A stretch of DNA of 64,000 bases, taken from NCBI GenBank assembly GCA_010909725.1, contig JAACMV010000023.1:62001-126000 (forward strand), in the 5' to 3' direction. The notes beneath the pieces are model-generated. The model worked only from the letters and a program-made list of their open reading frames with translations, was not told where the DNA came from and did not search any database. The stretch's first letter is position 1. Each line of letters begins with the position of its first letter. This DNA comes from Picochlorum sp. 'celeri'. Lineage: Eukaryota; Chlorophyta; Trebouxiophyceae. The translations under genes were made by a program, and so were the position numbers. Positions 1-10,150 of the stretch are shown in pieces.

Positions 1-261
1 GAACTCCAGATCCTTGTCATAGTACTCTTTAGGGGCTCTGACAAAGGCATATTCTCGTATGCCCATAGATTCTAACTCGTCTCCAAGCCTCTTGGCAGTG
101 CCTTGTGGATCATCAACAGGTCGTGGTCGACGAAGTCTCCACGAGTAGCTGCCCGACGTTTCTGCCTCCTGTGTTCCTTCCTCCAGTTTCTCCAAGCGCT
201 GGAGAGATTCATCCAACGAGCGCGACAATGCTGCGATTCTGCTGCTCACAGTATGGGCCAT
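1..261 (-). CDS. partial protein, unrecognised (N-terminal 87 residues)
   Basis: A minus-strand reading frame starts with ATG at 261 and stays open to the left edge, so the rest of the gene lies outside the window. The visible 87 residues begin MAHTVSSRIAALSRSLDES, form a short amphipathic, coiled-coil-like helix, then a basic segment (SWRLRRPRP) and a segment ending REYAFVRAPKEYYDKDLEF. The last part weakly resembles the region before the YbaK/EbsC domain of some plant and protist proteins, but I cannot confirm this from so little sequence. It is divergent from the WDR12 gene, whose ATG is about 200 bp away, so the gap 262-462 should hold both promoters. Confidence 0.55.
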   Translation of the reverse strand, partial: MAHTVSSRIAALSRSLDESLQRLEKLEEGTQEAETSGSYSWRLRRPRPVDDPQGTAKRLGDELESMGIREYAFVRAPKEYYDKDLEF

Positions 262-462
262 TTTGAATCATCAACGTATTAAATATACATGTGTTTGTGC
301 GCCCTTGGCCTCACCCCATCCGATGGTCCAGAACGAGTGTTTTTATAGTGTTTATTTAGGACGTCTTGGCCTGACCGTCGTTCCAGGAGGTGCATTTTGA
401 AATCTGAATGCATGCATATTTTATGATCAGTGTAAAATTGACAGAATATTCAGGCGGTCACA

Positions 463-1844
463 ATGGCCGGCGTAGATGTGGATAGCAGTGGTCATGCATC
501 TGACCACCAAACGCAAATTGAAGTGAAATTCACAACAAAACTCAAGGAGCCATATAAAGTATCTACTGACGGATCAATTGTATGTATACTTGTGATTTAT
601 GACACTGATGAGCGAGTTCTGTCTGATTGATCGAAAATTGTCCCGGTGTGCAGACTGTGCCAGCACAGGTGACACGGTATGGGCTGTCCCAGATTGTGAA
701 TCATCTCTTAGATCTCGATCGACCCATTCCATTTGAGTTTATTGTATGTGGAGATGTGCTTTGCTCGACATTAGGGGCCCATATATCGAGCAGAAATGTG
801 ACAGCAGAAAAGGTCTTGGAAGTAGAGTATGTTCCAGCTATGTTGCCACCTTCGCCAGGAGAGGACATTGCGCAGGATGACTGGTTGTCTTGTATATCAG
901 AATCTGATAGCGTGATATATACTGGGTCATATGACGGGCTGGTGAGAATGTGGAACAGCGATGGAGATGAGCTGGCACAGTTTGCTGCTCATCCTTGTCC
1001 TGTGAAATCATGCCTCACTATACCAGGCCATGGTCAGTTGTTGACGACTGGAGACGATGGTTCAGTGCGAATGTGGAAGTGTGATCAAGGGAGTCAAGAT
1101 CTGTTGGCTCACTTGACAGGGCACGAATCGACAGTGGAATCCTGTGCTGTGCGGCCTGATGGTGAGCGATGTGCCACAGCAGGATGGGATACAAACATCC
1201 TTATTTGGAGATCAGGGGAAAGTTTAGAAACGCATGTGTCTGAGAATCCAGCAAAAAAACAGCCAGGAAAAAAAACGATGAAGAGCTCATCGGCGGAAGT
1301 AGAGTCTGTAGGTGCCCTGGAGGCACACTCCCAATGTGTGTCGGATATGGTGTGGAAGTCCCATGAAAATCTAATATCCTGCTCTTGGGATCATAGTATC
1401 AAGTTCTGGGACGTGGAAATGGAAACAGTAACTGATTCGTTCACACACAACAAGGTTTTGTACTGCCTAGACACTTCAAATAGTGATGATTCCAGCCACG
1501 TGGTTGCCTTTGGTGGCGCAGAAAAGGCCGTTCGACTCTGGGACAGGAGGGAAAAGCAGGGAACCTTTGCGAAATCCCTGCGTTCATTGCAATCACATAC
1601 GTCATGGGTGTCTGATCTTGAGTGGCACCCAACATCAGAGTACCATATCATGACTGCTTCGTATGATGGCTCTGTGAAACTCTGGGACATTCGTGGTGAA
1701 ATACCCCTCCACACAATCCACCCTACGACCGTGTCAGATGATGATAGATTGCTGTGCTGTGCGTGGATTGGGTCGTCTAGCATTGCGTTCGGTGGTACAA
1801 ACAAGACCCTGTCCACCATGGTGTTGCAACCATCGACCTTGTGA
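463..1844 (+). CDS. YTM1: WDR12/Ytm1-like ribosome biogenesis WD40 protein
   Basis: Coding exons are 463-579 and 654-1844, separated by a 74-bp phase-0 intron (GTATGT...GTGCAG), giving 435 residues. Residues about 15-75 form the NLE (ubiquitin-like) domain that in Ytm1/WDR12 contacts the Rea1/midasin AAA ATPase; the rest is a WD40 propeller (for example YTGSYDGLVRMWNSDG, TASYDGSVKLWDIRG). The order NLE, then DDWLSCI, then first blade matches WDR12 closely. In other eukaryotes this protein joins Nop7/Pes1 and Erb1/Bop1 in the PeBoW complex, needed for 27S pre-rRNA processing and 60S subunit maturation in the nucleolus. A lysine-rich insertion (AKKQPGKKTMK, near residue 260) lies between blades. 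The exon-1 start is supported because the NLE domain would otherwise lose its first strand. Confidence 0.88.
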
Positions 1845-1930
1845 TCTGCTACAGGGAGATGACCAAAACCACCGACCCTCCCTATAGCTCAGCATTCGGA
1901 AATTATCATAGATAATTCTTGTAATAGAAA

Positions 1931-4143
1931 ATGTTGTATCAGATGAATACTCCAAGGACGATGGGGGGCATTTCGTTGCCTGCTCCAGCAGGACATCGTG
2001 TGGCCCTCAGAACGAGGATGGTAGTGACCGCACAGGTACGAGCACCGCAGCCTTTGGTACCGATTTTGTGGTTTATTTATATAACTAGATAGAATGGGTG
2101 GTGACGATGTGAGGAATGTGTGTGCAGAAGGGGGATAAGGATCAGAAATCCTACGTTCCATCTCTCGCTGCCTTTGCGGCCATGACCGGGCTCTTGGGCA
2201 ATGTGAACCCTTCTTTGGCTGCAGATTTTGTTCCTCCTCCAACAGAAGGTAACACTGCGACAATTGAGAGTAACAAAGCGGCCAATGAGTTTGGTGGTAT
2301 GGCTGCCGCTCCAGCAGTGCAGAGCTCGACCTCGGAACTTCCAGAGGGAAACCAATGGAGGTATTCCGACTTTATTGGCGCTGTTCAGAACGGAAAGGTT
2401 GAGCGCGTGAGATTCTCCAAGGATGGATCGCAGCTCCAGTTGACTGCTGTGGATGGACGCAGAGCTTTGGTTGTTCTTCCAAATGACCCAGAATTGGTAG
2501 ACATCTTGGCAAAGAATGGGGTGGATATCTCCGTGGCTGAGGCAGAACAACAAGGAAATTACGTATCATTGCTCGGAAATCTTTTGTTCCCATTGGTGGC
2601 GTTCGCTGGACTGTTCTTGCTCTTCCGCCGTTCTGGAGACCAGCAGGGTGGGGGCCCAATGGGTCCCATGGGTGGGCCAATGGATTTCGGTCGCTCAAAG
2701 TCAAAGTTCCAAGAGATTCCAGAAACTGGAGTGAAGTTTGCTGACGTCGCTGGATGCGACAATGCGAAATTGGAACTCCAGGAATTGGTTGACTTTTTGA
2801 AGAATCCAGAAAAGTACACCAAGTTGGGTGCCAAGATTCCAAAGGGAGCTCTCTTGGTCGGTCCACCAGGAACAGGTAAGACGTTGATCGCCAAGGCTGT
2901 GGCTGGCGAGGCTGGAACTCCATTCTTCTCCTGTGCTGCATCAGAATTCGTAGAGCTGTTTGTGGGTGTGGGAGCATCCCGTGTCCGTGACCTGTTCGAA
3001 AAGGCCAAGGCCAAGGCGCCATGCATCATTTTCATCGATGAGATCGATGCCGTAGGAAGACAGCGCGGTGCTGGAATGGGAGGAGGTAATGATGAGAGAG
3101 AGCAGACCATCAATCAGCTGTTGACAGAGATGGACGGATTTGAAGGCAACACAGGTGTCATTGTGCTTGCTGCCACAAACAGACCAGATGTCTTGGATTC
3201 CGCCTTGCTTCGCCCAGGGCGATTTGATCGTCAGGTGACTGTCGATCGTCCAGATGTCCAAGGCCGTGTGGCGATTCTGAAGGTGCACTCTGCAGGAAAG
3301 ACGCTGGCAAAAGATGTTGACTTTGACAAAGTGGCACGCAGAACCCCAGGTTTCACAGGAGCTGATCTTGCCAACCTCATGAACGAAGCTGCTATTCTCG
3401 CGGCTCGTCGTAATCTTACTGAGATCACAAACGAAGAAATTGCTGATGCCCTTGAGCGCATTATTGCTGGACCAGAGAAGAAGGGAGCCGTCATGTCTGA
3501 GGCAAAGAAGAGACTTGTGGCATACCACGAAGCAGGCCATGCAGTCGTTGGTGCATTGATGCCAGAGTACGACCCAGTGACAAAGATTTCTATCGTCCCA
3601 AGAGGAGCAGCAGGAGGGCTTACCTTCTTTGCCCCATCTGAGGAGCGCCTGGAGTCTGGACTCTACAGCAGATCTTACCTGGAGAACCAAATGGCTGTCG
3701 CCATGGGTGGACGAGTAGCCGAAGAATTGATCTTTGGTCCAGAGGACGTGACCACCGGTGCCTCTGGAGACTTCCAGCAGGTATCACGTGTTGCCAGAAT
3801 GATGGTTTCCCAGATGGGATTCTCAAAAGAGCTGGGACAGGTGGCCTGGAGCGGCAGTGGGGGAAACCAGTTCCTGGGAGCCCAGATGGCGCAGCCAGCA
3901 GATTGCTCTGCTGCCACAGCTGATAAAATTGATGGCGAAGTGAACAAGATTGTTGATGTTGCCTACCGTAGAGCCAAGGACCTTCTCCAGCAAAACATGG
4001 ACGTCCTCCACAAATGTGCGGATCTCCTGATGGAGAGAGAGACCATTGATGGAGAGGATTTGCAAGCATTGCTGGTGGAGGCCCAATCAAGGCAGTATTT
4101 GAAAGAAGATGAACCATCTGTCAGCATCCCATACAGAGGATAA
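1931..4143 (+). CDS. FTSH: thylakoid FtsH protease, type A (FTSH1/5-like)
   Basis: Exons 1931-2035 and 2128-4143 (92-bp intron GTACGA...GTGCAG, phase 0) encode about 706 residues. The N-terminus is basic and hydroxylated, followed by an Ala-rich segment ending LAADF, consistent with a bipartite plastid/thylakoid transit peptide. Then come a lumenal domain, one membrane span (about residues 180-200, [15 protein letters not shown]), the AAA+ module with Walker A GPPGTGKT (about 280), Walker [10 protein letters not shown], the second region of homology with arginine fingers (RPGRFDRQ), and the zinc protease motif HEAGH (about 501). The linker [15 protein letters not shown] is characteristic of plant type A FtsH. 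Known role: ATP-driven degradation of photodamaged D1 in photosystem II repair, as a hetero-hexamer with type B subunits. An alternative ATG at 1943 is possible. TGTAA lies 47 bp past the stop. Confidence 0.93.
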
Positions 4144-4480
4144 GTTGATCCATCTATGATTGATTTCGTACACATATTTTTTTCTTGGATGTAACAAAGA
4201 CCTTGTTACTCGACCATGAGCAATTCAATGCATGCTTTTGCCGCTGGTGGAATGATTCTTCAGCACAGAATGATGATGCATGCACAGCCAATGGAGGGCA
4301 CATCATGAAGAGAGCACGAGTACCCCACAATCTGGTCATATGAAATACATTTAATGCTAAAATGACCTTACTGAGTCGGTATTTGGGGTTGTTATAAAGG
4401 TCATGGCCCTTCTCCAGGACGCCTCAGCCAGACCACGCATTTGTCACACACAAGATTAATATCGATTTCCACCGGATACA
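4144..4480. other. intergenic, no gene seen
   Basis: This 337-bp gap lies between the FtsH stop and the ATG of the carrier gene. It holds a TGTAA element at 4190-4194, a candidate polyadenylation signal for FtsH, and presumably the carrier promoter. I see no open frame with family resemblance and no RNA gene. Confidence 0.6.
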
Positions 4481-5548
4481 ATGGTAATTCTAACACCAAA
4501 ATACCCTACAATACATGAGTTCAATGGGAAAAGGCGGAATGCTCTACGCATTGGTGGCGTAGCATGTGTTGCTCTTGCTGGAACCGCGGGGTTGCTGTCT
4601 GTTCGGCAGCAGAGGTCGAGCAAGAAGGTGGGCGGAAGCGGGCGCATGACTCTCAATGAGACGGCAATTGACTGCATCAGTGGGGCACTTGGTGAAGTTG
4701 CAGCGCTGTATTCTTTGTTTCCGCTGGATACACTCAAAGTGCAGTGTCAGGCAAAGTCAGTGAGTCTTTCAACAGCCTTGAAGCACTTTGTCTCCCAGGG
4801 ACCTCGTACTGCAGTCCGACTCCTTTATGCAGGAGCTGGAACGGCTGCATTTGGGGGAACTATAGTGGGGGCCTTACATCTCTCGGTGTATTATTACTGG
4901 AAACGCATCGGTGATAAGATTCAGGCCCACGAGTCCTCCTCAGATGGGATGAGCAAGGGTGGCTTTGCTCTCTTTGGAGCACTCATGAGTTCCATTTGCG
5001 TCGGAGCTGTCGAGGCACCTTTCGATCAAGTTAAAATGAGGGCGCAGGCGAATGCAATCAGGGGTCCTCCCATGAAGCATCTCATAGAGACTCTGACAAG
5101 CTCTGGGGCCCGTGCAGTCATGAGCACTTCATTTGTCCCATTCATCATGAAAGCCATTCCGCATGATGTAGGGGAATTGATTACTTTTTCAGCTCTTAGC
5201 GAGACAGATTCCATTGCAGAAGCACTGGGACCATTTCCAGAATCTGCCAGAGATGCTGTGTTGGGTGCTGCCGCGGCAGTGACTGCTGCAGTCCTGAGCA
5301 CTCCCTTTGATGTCGTTTGCACGAAAACCAACGTGTCTGGCGCCGCCCGCGCTAATGGAACCATGATTGATTCCTTGAAAGCATTTGGGAAGACTGCACG
5401 AATAGAATTCCAAAAAGGGGGTGTAAGGGCGTTTTATTCAGGCTTCCTACCACGACTCCTTCAAATGGTCCCAGCAGGGGTTATATACTGGGCTGTGGTA
5501 GAATCGAGTCGTCGAGCTCTTTCTCCCAAGCCGGTTACAATTTCATGA
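4481..5548 (+). CDS. mitochondrial carrier family transporter
   Basis: A single-exon gene of 355 residues with the three-fold repeat of the SLC25 family. Carrier signature motifs are visible in each third: FPLDTLKVQ (about residue 86), APFDQVKMRAQ (about 185) and TPFDVVCTK (about 270), each at the end of an odd-numbered transmembrane helix. The N-terminus is about 60 residues longer than a minimal carrier and carries an extra hydrophobic stretch (VACVALAGTAGLLSV), so the protein could sit in the mitochondrial inner membrane or the plastid envelope. The second repeat's Px[DE]xx[KR] motif is intact, but the third ends VCTK rather than VKT[RK]. The substrate cannot be told by eye. It ends 19 bp from the stop of the convergent GT90 gene. 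Confidence 0.82.
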   Translation: MVILTPKYPTIHEFNGKRRNALRIGGVACVALAGTAGLLSVRQQRSSKKVGGSGRMTLNETAIDCISGALGEVAALYSLFPLDTLKVQCQAKSVSLSTALKHFVSQGPRTAVRLLYAGAGTAAFGGTIVGALHLSVYYYWKRIGDKIQAHESSSDGMSKGGFALFGALMSSICVGAVEAPFDQVKMRAQANAIRGPPMKHLIETLTSSGARAVMSTSFVPFIMKAIPHDVGELITFSALSETDSIAEALGPFPESARDAVLGAAAAVTAAVLSTPFDVVCTKTNVSGAARANGTMIDSLKAFGKTARIEFQKGGVRAFYSGFLPRLLQMVPAGVIYWAVVESSRRALSPKPVTIS

Positions 5549-5567
5549 TTATTGCTCATTTTATTTC

Positions 5568-6875
5568 TCACTGAAAATACATAGTTCCATATTTTTGCAA
5601 CGCTCCATACCAATAGCAACTGAGAGCATCCTCAGTCAAATTGTATTGCACAAAATTCTGCCCTCCCTTTGCGACGCGAGACTGTTGCTTTTTATTCTCT
5701 TGCACGGCAGATTTGATCTTTGGGGCTGATATATTGAAAAATTGCCCCTCATCCACGCCGTCATCTGTAGCATCCACTTGAATCACATGAACACCATCCT
5801 TGAGAGCTGGTTCATAAAACTCCTCAAATTTGGACGTGAATTTTATGACTAATGAACCACATGCTAACTTATACTTCAAACCTGCAGAATATGTGAGTCC
5901 AGCAGTATGAATTTGGCTCTTATACTTGCACTGCTCATGCAAAGGAACAAACCGCTCCATATTGGCTGTGGCAAACCCAGTATCTTTGATATCCAGGTTC
6001 GTTCCCAGTACATCGATATCCTTCTTCTCCTTATGGAGCTTTTCCAATAGAGGCATCAGGCCTCTCCTTGGCCCAACACCCCAATTCGATCTGTGAAACA
6101 AAGCATCAACTCTGTCACTCCATGCCATCTTGGAGGATGAATCCAACAACAAATTCCTCACATCAAGCCACGAATCCTTGTCATAATGCGTCTCTGGATA
6201 ACAGCCAAATGTAAAGTCAGGGACAGGGACATCGACGTGGTCCCTATCAGTCGACATGGCGAACGCAGGAAGTTTGGAATTCATATGCCGAAACACAATG
6301 CCAAAGTCCTCTGTCGTCACCACAAAGCGCATCGATTTCCCACCAAACTCTTCCGCCAAAGCCTTCCCATGAACCTCGATAGCCTTCCTCAAAGCTATCC
6401 GGATGCATCGCGACTTGTGTTCCACATTCGCCGGAAACCTCTCGGTAATATTGAGGTCGTACGCCTGTGTCTTCTCGCTGTACACCAACTCCACCAAATC
6501 CTGCCCAGGACTGTACTCACCCCATTTAATATCTTTCATAGCATCTATAGATTCCTCTGAAGTCTGCGTAGAAGCAGCTTTGCTTTCCTCTGCTCGTTTA
6601 AAATGGTGATCTAACGCATCCTGAACCCATGGATTCTGCTCGAAACAGTCCATTTTCGAGACATCCTCAGACTTTGAGAACGGAACTCTGCCTTCATATG
6701 TCTCTGATAACACACCAAGATCCCCTCTATTCTGAATCCCCAGAATCAACAGGGCTAGAACCACCAAACTGGACACGAGCACCGGCAAACTTGGAATTCG
6801 AAATTTCCTCTGTGTCACCACGGCACTAGATCGAAGCCTTTTCATAAAGACAGGTATTAGGTGCATTAAAACCAT
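5568..6875 (-). CDS. CAP10-domain glycosyltransferase, family GT90
   Basis: Single exon, 435 residues. A short basic cytosolic tail (MKRLRSSAVVTQRKFR, if the second or a later Met is used) is followed by a membrane anchor at about residues 28-48 (LPVLVSSLVVLALLILG), the layout of a type II Golgi/ER protein. The catalytic part shows CAP10/GT90 features: TFGCYPETHYDKD, the W-RVDALFHRSNWGVGPRRG segment, and the C-terminal KYKLACGSLVIK block that in POGLUT-type enzymes lies in the nucleotide-sugar pocket. Family members move glucose or xylose from UDP-sugars to protein or polysaccharide acceptors; the acceptor here is unknown. It is convergent with the carrier gene and 29 bp downstream of the thioredoxin-like gene on the same strand. 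Confidence 0.8.
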   Translation of the reverse strand: MVLMHLIPVFMKRLRSSAVVTQRKFRIPSLPVLVSSLVVLALLILGIQNRGDLGVLSETYEGRVPFSKSEDVSKMDCFEQNPWVQDALDHHFKRAEESKAASTQTSEESIDAMKDIKWGEYSPGQDLVELVYSEKTQAYDLNITERFPANVEHKSRCIRIALRKAIEVHGKALAEEFGGKSMRFVVTTEDFGIVFRHMNSKLPAFAMSTDRDHVDVPVPDFTFGCYPETHYDKDSWLDVRNLLLDSSSKMAWSDRVDALFHRSNWGVGPRRGLMPLLEKLHKEKKDIDVLGTNLDIKDTGFATANMERFVPLHEQCKYKSQIHTAGLTYSAGLKYKLACGSLVIKFTSKFEEFYEPALKDGVHVIQVDATDDGVDEGQFFNISAPKIKSAVQENKKQQSRVAKGGQNFVQYNLTEDALSCYWYGALQKYGTMYFQ

Positions 6876-6904
6876 GGTATAAATAATGTATTAGCATTTC
6901 ATGA

Positions 6905-7633
6905 TCAGTCCCTCTTGGTTGCTGACTTCAAAGACGAGTTCTTCAGCCCACGAACAACTGTCAAGAGCACAGTGATGGCTACTGCAATAGATATGTAGGA
7001 ATAATATGGAATCTGCTGCTGGGTGAACTGCATGGACGATAGGCCAGCCAGAATGTCATGATACCATGATGGCTCTGGTGGCACATCCATTGGAGAGGAG
7101 GCAGTCTCCCATCCTGTGGTGATCCACGTCCTCATTTCCTGGAACACTCGTTCATCATCATACGTTCCCATACCCTTTGGAAGAATCCAATCTTTCACAT
7201 ACATGTTACGGTGTTGCCGAAACATGATCACGACAGGATGCCTCTTCAAAACCTGGCCCTCACCACCACCATTGTGGGGAACTACAAACTGCTCTTCAAA
7301 TCTCTTCAATAGCCCCTTCTCCTTCTCCACTCGAACATCAGCCACTATAATATTCTCTGATTCCAGTAAATCACCTGCCAAACGCTTCCACACGGTGTCC
7401 GTTTGTGAGCAAGAACTCAGAATGTCTTGTTGGCCTGCCTGGGCTTGTCCACCCGAACAAAAGCGTATCGCCCAAATGCCAGTCGTCTGCCCTGTCGATG
7501 CCTGTGTATCATGTTCAAATGTCTCATCTGTCAAGACGATGGGTTCAATATCGGATGCATGACTGGAACTCGCAAGAAGACAGGAAAAGAGCAGCAGTAT
7601 GAGAGTGCAGTTGAACAGCTCCATCAGTCCCAT
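6905..7633 (-). CDS. membrane-anchored thioredoxin-like protein without CxxC
   Basis: About 242 residues from the ATG at 7633; ATGs at 7714 and 7624 are also in frame, but the 7633/7624 start places a clean signal peptide (ELFNCTLILLLFSCLLASSS) at the N-terminus. The middle is a thioredoxin-like fold: WAIRFCSGGQ in the active-site position, then VWKRLAGDLLESENIIVADV and HPVVIMFRQHRNMYVKDW. A C-terminal membrane helix (YYSYISIAVAITVLLTVV) ends in a short basic tail. This is the TMX/ER-membrane arrangement, but the usual CxxC is CSGG, with further Cys about 17 residues later, so disulfide exchange is doubtful. Function is inferred only at fold level. The ATG is 95 bp from that of the divergent GNAT gene. 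Confidence 0.62.
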   Translation of the reverse strand: MGLMELFNCTLILLLFSCLLASSSHASDIEPIVLTDETFEHDTQASTGQTTGIWAIRFCSGGQAQAGQQDILSSCSQTDTVWKRLAGDLLESENIIVADVRVEKEKGLLKRFEEQFVVPHNGGGEGQVLKRHPVVIMFRQHRNMYVKDWILPKGMGTYDDERVFQEMRTWITTGWETASSPMDVPPEPSWYHDILAGLSSMQFTQQQIPYYSYISIAVAITVLLTVVRGLKNSSLKSATKRD

Positions 7634-7728
7634 GGGTCGATCGATGTATATATATATTGGTATCGTATGAATTAAGTGATGATTAAAATCCATCCCAAGG
7701 CAAAGAAAACCCATCTCCAGATGCCATC

Positions 7729-8646
7729 ATGGCATACGTTGCGAAGAAAAGAAGAATGTTGTATTTCAAATTTGAATTCAAAACTATTTATTCCGAGACC
7801 AATCCGCGGTTGGTCGCAGGATTGATCATGGCATATTATTGGTATTGTGGCAAGCAGTACCCGTATCAGCGCAATGCAGCCACAGATCACTCATCCATGG
7901 CACGAATGTCTCGGAGGGAACTATCAACGATGGTTGGTGCGGTGGGAAGGAAAGAGAGTATTAGATACTCTATAATTGATACAAAGGGCGACTTGGGGGT
8001 ATTGAGGCAGCGGATGGGGGCAGGCATGCCAAGAGCTGAGCAGGTGTATGAGCTCTCCATGGCATGTTTTGAGTGCGATGGGCGCTTGGATGGGGTTTTT
8101 GGTGGTCTAACTCCTTCTTTTTCTCTCAAGTATACCGATGATGATGATGAGGAACCACCATCGCCCATGGCGACCAGCGAGGTATTGAATGATAATCACA
8201 TGCATCATCAAACAGGCTATTTTGCATGGACAAGAGAGCAGGTATTGGGCAAGATTGACCTGTCCATGAAGAACAGCATGGTCATTTGTGCAGCGTATGC
8301 AGAGGATGGGGATGAGAATGCATTGCGGAGATGGGTGCGTGGACTCCATGCGGAGAGGCGTCTCGTTGGGTTTGGGAGAGCTGTTGGGGACACAGCGCTG
8401 GTTGCCACAGTCTGTGATGTCATGGTGCACCCCTCCTATCGGCGGCGCGGGATTGGGAGTAGAATTCTAAGGAACATAACGAGGCACTTGGATACAGTGT
8501 GGGATATTATCGATGTAGGGGCTCCCGTGCATCCCGAGGCCATGCCGTTCTTTGAGAGTGACAAGGCACATTTTGGCCTCGACGATGAGGGGTCAATCGC
8601 CCTTCAATTACAGGTTCCTGCGTGCTTGGTCGATCATGCACCGTAA
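7729..8646 (+). CDS. GNAT-family N-acetyltransferase, possibly plastid
   Basis: Single exon, 305 residues. The last about 110 residues are a GNAT domain: LVGFGRAVGDTALVATVCDV (beta strands 2-4), MVHPSYRRRGIGSRIL (the R/Q-x-x-G-x-G/A acetyl-CoA pyrophosphate loop) and a C-terminal strand VGAPVHPEAMPFFES. The arrangement resembles plant plastid GNATs of the NSI/GNAT group, which acetylate lysines and protein N-termini. Residues 1-95 could contain a transit peptide, but several Met codons (7729, 7756, 7828, 7897) are in frame and the exact start is uncertain. A low-complexity acidic insert (YTDDDDEEPPSP) sits between the N-terminal part and the core. Substrate unknown. Confidence 0.72.
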   Translation: MAYVAKKRRMLYFKFEFKTIYSETNPRLVAGLIMAYYWYCGKQYPYQRNAATDHSSMARMSRRELSTMVGAVGRKESIRYSIIDTKGDLGVLRQRMGAGMPRAEQVYELSMACFECDGRLDGVFGGLTPSFSLKYTDDDDEEPPSPMATSEVLNDNHMHHQTGYFAWTREQVLGKIDLSMKNSMVICAAYAEDGDENALRRWVRGLHAERRLVGFGRAVGDTALVATVCDVMVHPSYRRRGIGSRILRNITRHLDTVWDIIDVGAPVHPEAMPFFESDKAHFGLDDEGSIALQLQVPACLVDHAP

Positions 8647-8752
8647 TTCAACAAAAACCATACACGGAAAAAATTGATTGATATCGAATGTATGGGATAC
8701 AGGGTTCGCCAGTGTCATAACAGAGCTTTCCGGAATACCTGAGGATATTCGC

Positions 8753-9844
8753 ATGGCTGTTCGCTTACGACAGAGTGATAGGGTTCAAGGCCATAAAATT
8801 AAATCATTGGTGTGCACGAGGTTGGGGGATCCGTCGACGAGCAGTAACTTGGTTGTGAAGTATTCGAATTCTGCGAGGGACGCACATGTTCCTCTTCCTC
8901 CCAATTGCGTGCGGATAAAAGTTGTCGCTGCTGCTCTTAATTTCGCAGATAGTCTTCAAATACAGGGTGTGTATCAGGAGAAGAAGAAGTGTCCGTTCAT
9001 TCCGGGGAATGAGTGTAGCGGTGTTGTGTTGGAGGTTGGAAAGGATGTGGATCCAGAGCAGTCCACCATACATGTGGGGGATCATGTGTGTGCTGTGACA
9101 GATGGGGGTGCTTTCAGTGAGGAGGCTATAGCTCCCGCGATATCAGTGATCAAGGTCCCCAAAAGCTCAGATGTAGAAGCTGCAGCTGGCCTTCCAGTAG
9201 CATTTGGAACAGCCTACATGGGTTTGTGTATGAGGGCAAGGGTGCAGCGTGGGCAGGTGGTACTCGTTCTTGGAGCTGCTGGCGGCGTTGGAATGGCTGC
9301 AGTCCAGATTAGTAAGCATTATCAGGCCAAGGTGATTGCTGTCGTCAGGGGCTCGGATAAAGCAGCCCTTGTCAGGGAGCTGGGGGCTGATGTGTGCATT
9401 GATACGTCGGGGGCATCGCATCCAGAGCATCTTGTGAGAAGTGAGGTAAAAAAGATTCTATCAAATAGCGGGGTAGATATTGTGTTTGATCCTGTGGGTG
9501 GCTCGCTGGGGTCCATGGCCTTCAATCATCTTGTGCGTTTTGGGGGACAGGTCATTGTGGTTGGCTTTGCAAGCGGCTCTGTGCAAGAGTACAAATCAAA
9601 CATAGCGCTTGTCAAAAATATTACCATCCATGGATTGTACTGGGGGGCCCACATGCATCACAAGCCTCAAGAGTTCAGAGAGAGTCTCTCAAAGGTTGGC
9701 AAGCTATTTGCCAATGGAGACATTCGAGTTCCAGTCAGCCACCAATATGCTTTAGAGCAGGCACAAGAGGCTTTCCAAGTGCTTAAAAATCGATCCGTGT
9801 CGGGCAAATTGCTGTTTTTGCCAACAAGGAAATCCATGCTGTGA
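8753..9844 (+). CDS. NADPH:quinone oxidoreductase-like (zinc-independent MDR)
   Basis: The reading frame is open from 8678 but its first in-frame ATG is at 8753, giving 363 residues. N-terminal GroES-like domain with LNFADSLQIQGVYQ and PFIPGNECSGVV, then a Rossmann domain with the nucleotide-binding loop VLGAAGGVGMAAVQ (about residue 190) and the C-terminal NITIHGLYWG segment typical of the zeta-crystallin/QOR branch. The structural and catalytic zinc ligands of alcohol dehydrogenases are absent, as expected for QORs. Expected reaction: NADPH-dependent reduction of quinones or enones. A short upstream exon supplying another start cannot be excluded. TGTAA at 9925-9929 follows. Confidence 0.8.
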   Translation: MAVRLRQSDRVQGHKIKSLVCTRLGDPSTSSNLVVKYSNSARDAHVPLPPNCVRIKVVAAALNFADSLQIQGVYQEKKKCPFIPGNECSGVVLEVGKDVDPEQSTIHVGDHVCAVTDGGAFSEEAIAPAISVIKVPKSSDVEAAAGLPVAFGTAYMGLCMRARVQRGQVVLVLGAAGGVGMAAVQISKHYQAKVIAVVRGSDKAALVRELGADVCIDTSGASHPEHLVRSEVKKILSNSGVDIVFDPVGGSLGSMAFNHLVRFGGQVIVVGFASGSVQEYKSNIALVKNITIHGLYWGAHMHHKPQEFRESLSKVGKLFANGDIRVPVSHQYALEQAQEAFQVLKNRSVSGKLLFLPTRKSML

Positions 9845-10150
9845 TGCATGTCTTTGAGTTGCATGCATGCAATGCCATCCGGTGGTGCACGGCGATATGT
9901 GCAAGCCTTGTCTATGCATGGCCATGTAAACAGTATTATTATATTTACATACAAATAATATTGGTATTGCCATAGCATGCTGGGGCAGTGACTGTACCAT
10001 ATCGTAATACATGTGGACAGTGTGTTCAGGTTTACAGCGCTTCTCAACGATCGATTTTCTTATATGAATGAATACATTTAATTATGTGCATCTGAATTGA
10101 AGATTGTGAAGAACAGACTAGGTATTATTAGTTTTTGGTGAAGAAAAGGC
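9845..10150. other. intergenic, no gene seen
   Basis: 306 bp between two plus-strand genes. It contains TGCATGCATGCA-type palindromic runs just after the QOR stop and AT-rich sequence before the next ATG, a likely 3' UTR and promoter. Nothing else is recognisable. Confidence 0.55.

Noticed and set aside
1391..1819. 142-codon minus-strand frame
   Set aside because: Antisense to the WDR12 propeller exon; no family resemblance.
2941..3690. 249-codon minus-strand frame
   Set aside because: Antisense shadow of the FtsH AAA domain.
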